From NCBI GenBank assembly GCA_964386785.1, contig CAYLUD010000012.1, forward strand, positions 1-33,557: a DNA stretch of 33,557 nucleotides, written 5' to 3'. The stretch is from SZAS-3 sp964386785. Its GTDB lineage: Bacteria; Chlamydiota; Chlamydiia; Chlamydiales; JAAKFR01. Positions 32,656-33,557 of this stretch are shown here, one piece after another. Within the stretch, counting starts at the first letter, position 1; every line of letters begins with the position of its first letter. The position numbers and the translations under genes were made by a program. The notes below the pieces were generated by a model. The model was not told the DNA's origin and did no database searches. It saw only the letters and a list, made by a program, of their open reading frames with translations.

Positions 32656-33557
32656 ATGTACCTGCCAGTTGCCCCTAGCGTTTCTTATTTCCTGAATGGA
32701 GCTCCCATAGTGGGGTATCTTCCCAATGGGACTCCCATAGTGGGGTATCTTCCCAATGGGACTCCCATAGTTCCTACTCCTTCTGCTCTAGTGTGTCGTG
32801 TTACAGCTGTTTTTGAAGCAGTATACCCCGTTTGTTCAGGGCCACCTCCCTATACTGGGGCATCATCGTATTCGTCCTATGACCGTGACTTATGGGTCCC
32901 GCCTCGCTCCCAGCGTCCAGACCAGACTGGAGCACAGCATCGGCATCATATCGTCCCCCCACCTACGATTGCAGTGTCTACGCATTCTGCTCCCATCAAG
33001 AGTCCCAAGGAGGAAATAAGGGCGACAACAAACCCAATTAGAGAGGAAATAAATCGAGAGGTAACTCAGAATTCACAAACGGGGTTATCTGATTCCCGGC
33101 CATCTGAAGAGGTCAATAATACAGTAGATGCTGGCGCGAGCACATTGCATGCATCGAAAACATGGGCTTCAGTTGTGGGTACAGACACTAGATCAACTAA
33201 GCAGGGTGCTGGTCAACCATCATCCAATCCTGTGGGGCCAGATACGCCATCAGACCTAGTGACTCCCCATCTCAACCCATCCGATAATGGCAAGGAACAG
33301 GATGCTCAGAATCCTGATAAACCCAGGGTAGCAACTCCGCAGGTAGCCACAACTTCTCCCTCTAGCACCAAACATACGAAACCAGTAGAGACGAATTCCC
33401 CAAATTCCAATAGTAGAAAGAATAAAAAAAAGCCAGCGACTCACTCACCTCAGGGTGCTGGTCAACCATCATCCAATCCTGTGGGGCCAGATACGCCATC
33501 AGACCTAGTGCACCGTCATATTGAAAATTTAGGGTTACATGTATTGAAATTTTCGCT
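32656..33557 (+). CDS. Giant hypothetical protein (5' part only), paralogue of the preceding gene
   Basis: An open frame from ATG 32656 runs without a stop for 300 codons to the last base of the window, so the gene continues beyond it. It begins MYLPVAPSVSYFLNGAPIVG, with a 10-residue unit (NGTPIVGYLP) in tandem, then an aromatic/proline segment (SGPPPYTGASSYSSYDRDLW), then a disordered Ser/Thr/Pro/Asn/Lys-rich region. Segments TTNPIREEINREVTQ and SKTWASVVG align with GLRNPIGDETSQLVSQ and KKTWALVVQG of the upstream protein, showing common descent. A 60-nt segment occurs twice. The final residues (HRHIENLGLHVLKF) look like the beginning of the folded domain. No signal peptide; no clear Shine-Dalgarno sequence. 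Function unknown. Confidence 0.85.
   Translation, partial: MYLPVAPSVSYFLNGAPIVGYLPNGTPIVGYLPNGTPIVPTPSALVCRVTAVFEAVYPVCSGPPPYTGASSYSSYDRDLWVPPRSQRPDQTGAQHRHHIVPPPTIAVSTHSAPIKSPKEEIRATTNPIREEINREVTQNSQTGLSDSRPSEEVNNTVDAGASTLHASKTWASVVGTDTRSTKQGAGQPSSNPVGPDTPSDLVTPHLNPSDNGKEQDAQNPDKPRVATPQVATTSPSSTKHTKPVETNSPNSNSRKNKKKPATHSPQGAGQPSSNPVGPDTPSDLVHRHIENLGLHVLKFS
32701..32770 (+). repeat. 30-nt tandem repeat (10-residue unit)
   Basis: Two full 30-nt units (32701-32730, 32731-32760) and a partial third (32761-32770), differing only in the first two bases. They encode NGTPIVGYLP-type units at the N-terminus of the second giant protein. Length is a multiple of three, so copy-number change would keep the frame. 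Confidence 0.9.
33202..33510 (+). repeat. Dispersed 60-nt direct repeat
   Basis: Identical 60-nt segments at 33202-33261 and 33451-33510, separated by 189 nt and in the same frame. Each encodes 20 residues starting QGAGQPSSNPVG and ending PSDLV. The intervening 189 nt could be deleted by recombination between the copies without breaking the frame. Confidence 0.95.

Overview
The window looks like a chromosome segment of a chlamydia, most likely an environmental (Parachlamydia/Simkania/Waddlia-type) member of the phylum rather than a Chlamydiaceae species. The evidence is a nucleotide translocase of the Npt/Tlc family, a MOMP-like secreted barrel protein with a cysteine cluster, and a set of genes (rho, coaE, polA, sppA/sohB, metallophosphoesterase, glgC, hemH, npt, pgsA) that, from memory, sit close together around CT485-CT496 in Chlamydia trachomatis. 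Here they are partly reordered and interrupted by lineage-specific genes and insertion-sequence debris. No rRNA, tRNA or CRISPR array was recognised.

Layout. (1) 1-1582: IS debris, with an IS66-type transposase broken by one stop codon and running off the left edge, then a short IS630-like N-terminal remnant. (2) 1661-8841, minus strand: sppA -> polA -> coaE -> rho -> oppC, tightly packed (sppA/polA overlap by ATGA) and probably largely one transcription unit. (3) 8949-13521: a metallophosphoesterase, then two unknown lineage-specific genes coupled by an ATGA overlap, a small minus-strand ORF, and a degenerate orotate-phosphoribosyltransferase-like protein. (4) 13654-14053: a frameshifted IS5-family transposase relic, followed by a perfect A/T-only hairpin. 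(5) 14133-18686: glgC and hemH, convergent and overlapping at their 3' ends, then pgk and a MOMP-like outer membrane protein, followed by a strong GC-rich hairpin. (6) 18798-21035, minus: the nucleotide translocase and a CDP-alcohol phosphatidyltransferase. (7) 21226-28218, minus: a four-gene export operon (HlyD-type adaptor, TolC/NodT-type outer membrane lipoprotein, DevC-type permease, DevA-type ATPase) whose genes all overlap, followed by a secreted protein made almost entirely of about 31 MORN-type repeats. (8) 28425-33557, plus: two adjacent giant proteins with similar disordered N-terminal regions. The first is complete (1355 aa). The second is an open frame from 32656 that runs off the right edge.

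How the parts fit: housekeeping genes (transcription termination, DNA repair, CoA, heme, glycogen precursor, glycolysis, phospholipid, host nucleotide import) form a conserved chlamydial backbone. The accessory material sits in blocks between them: the 9695-12687 pair, the export operon with the MORN protein, and the repeat-expanding pair at the right end. The last two blocks are the most interesting. The right-end pair carries near-identical internal duplications (138-nt tandem, 30-nt tandem, 60-nt dispersed) that point to recent repeat-driven evolution of large, probably effector-like proteins.
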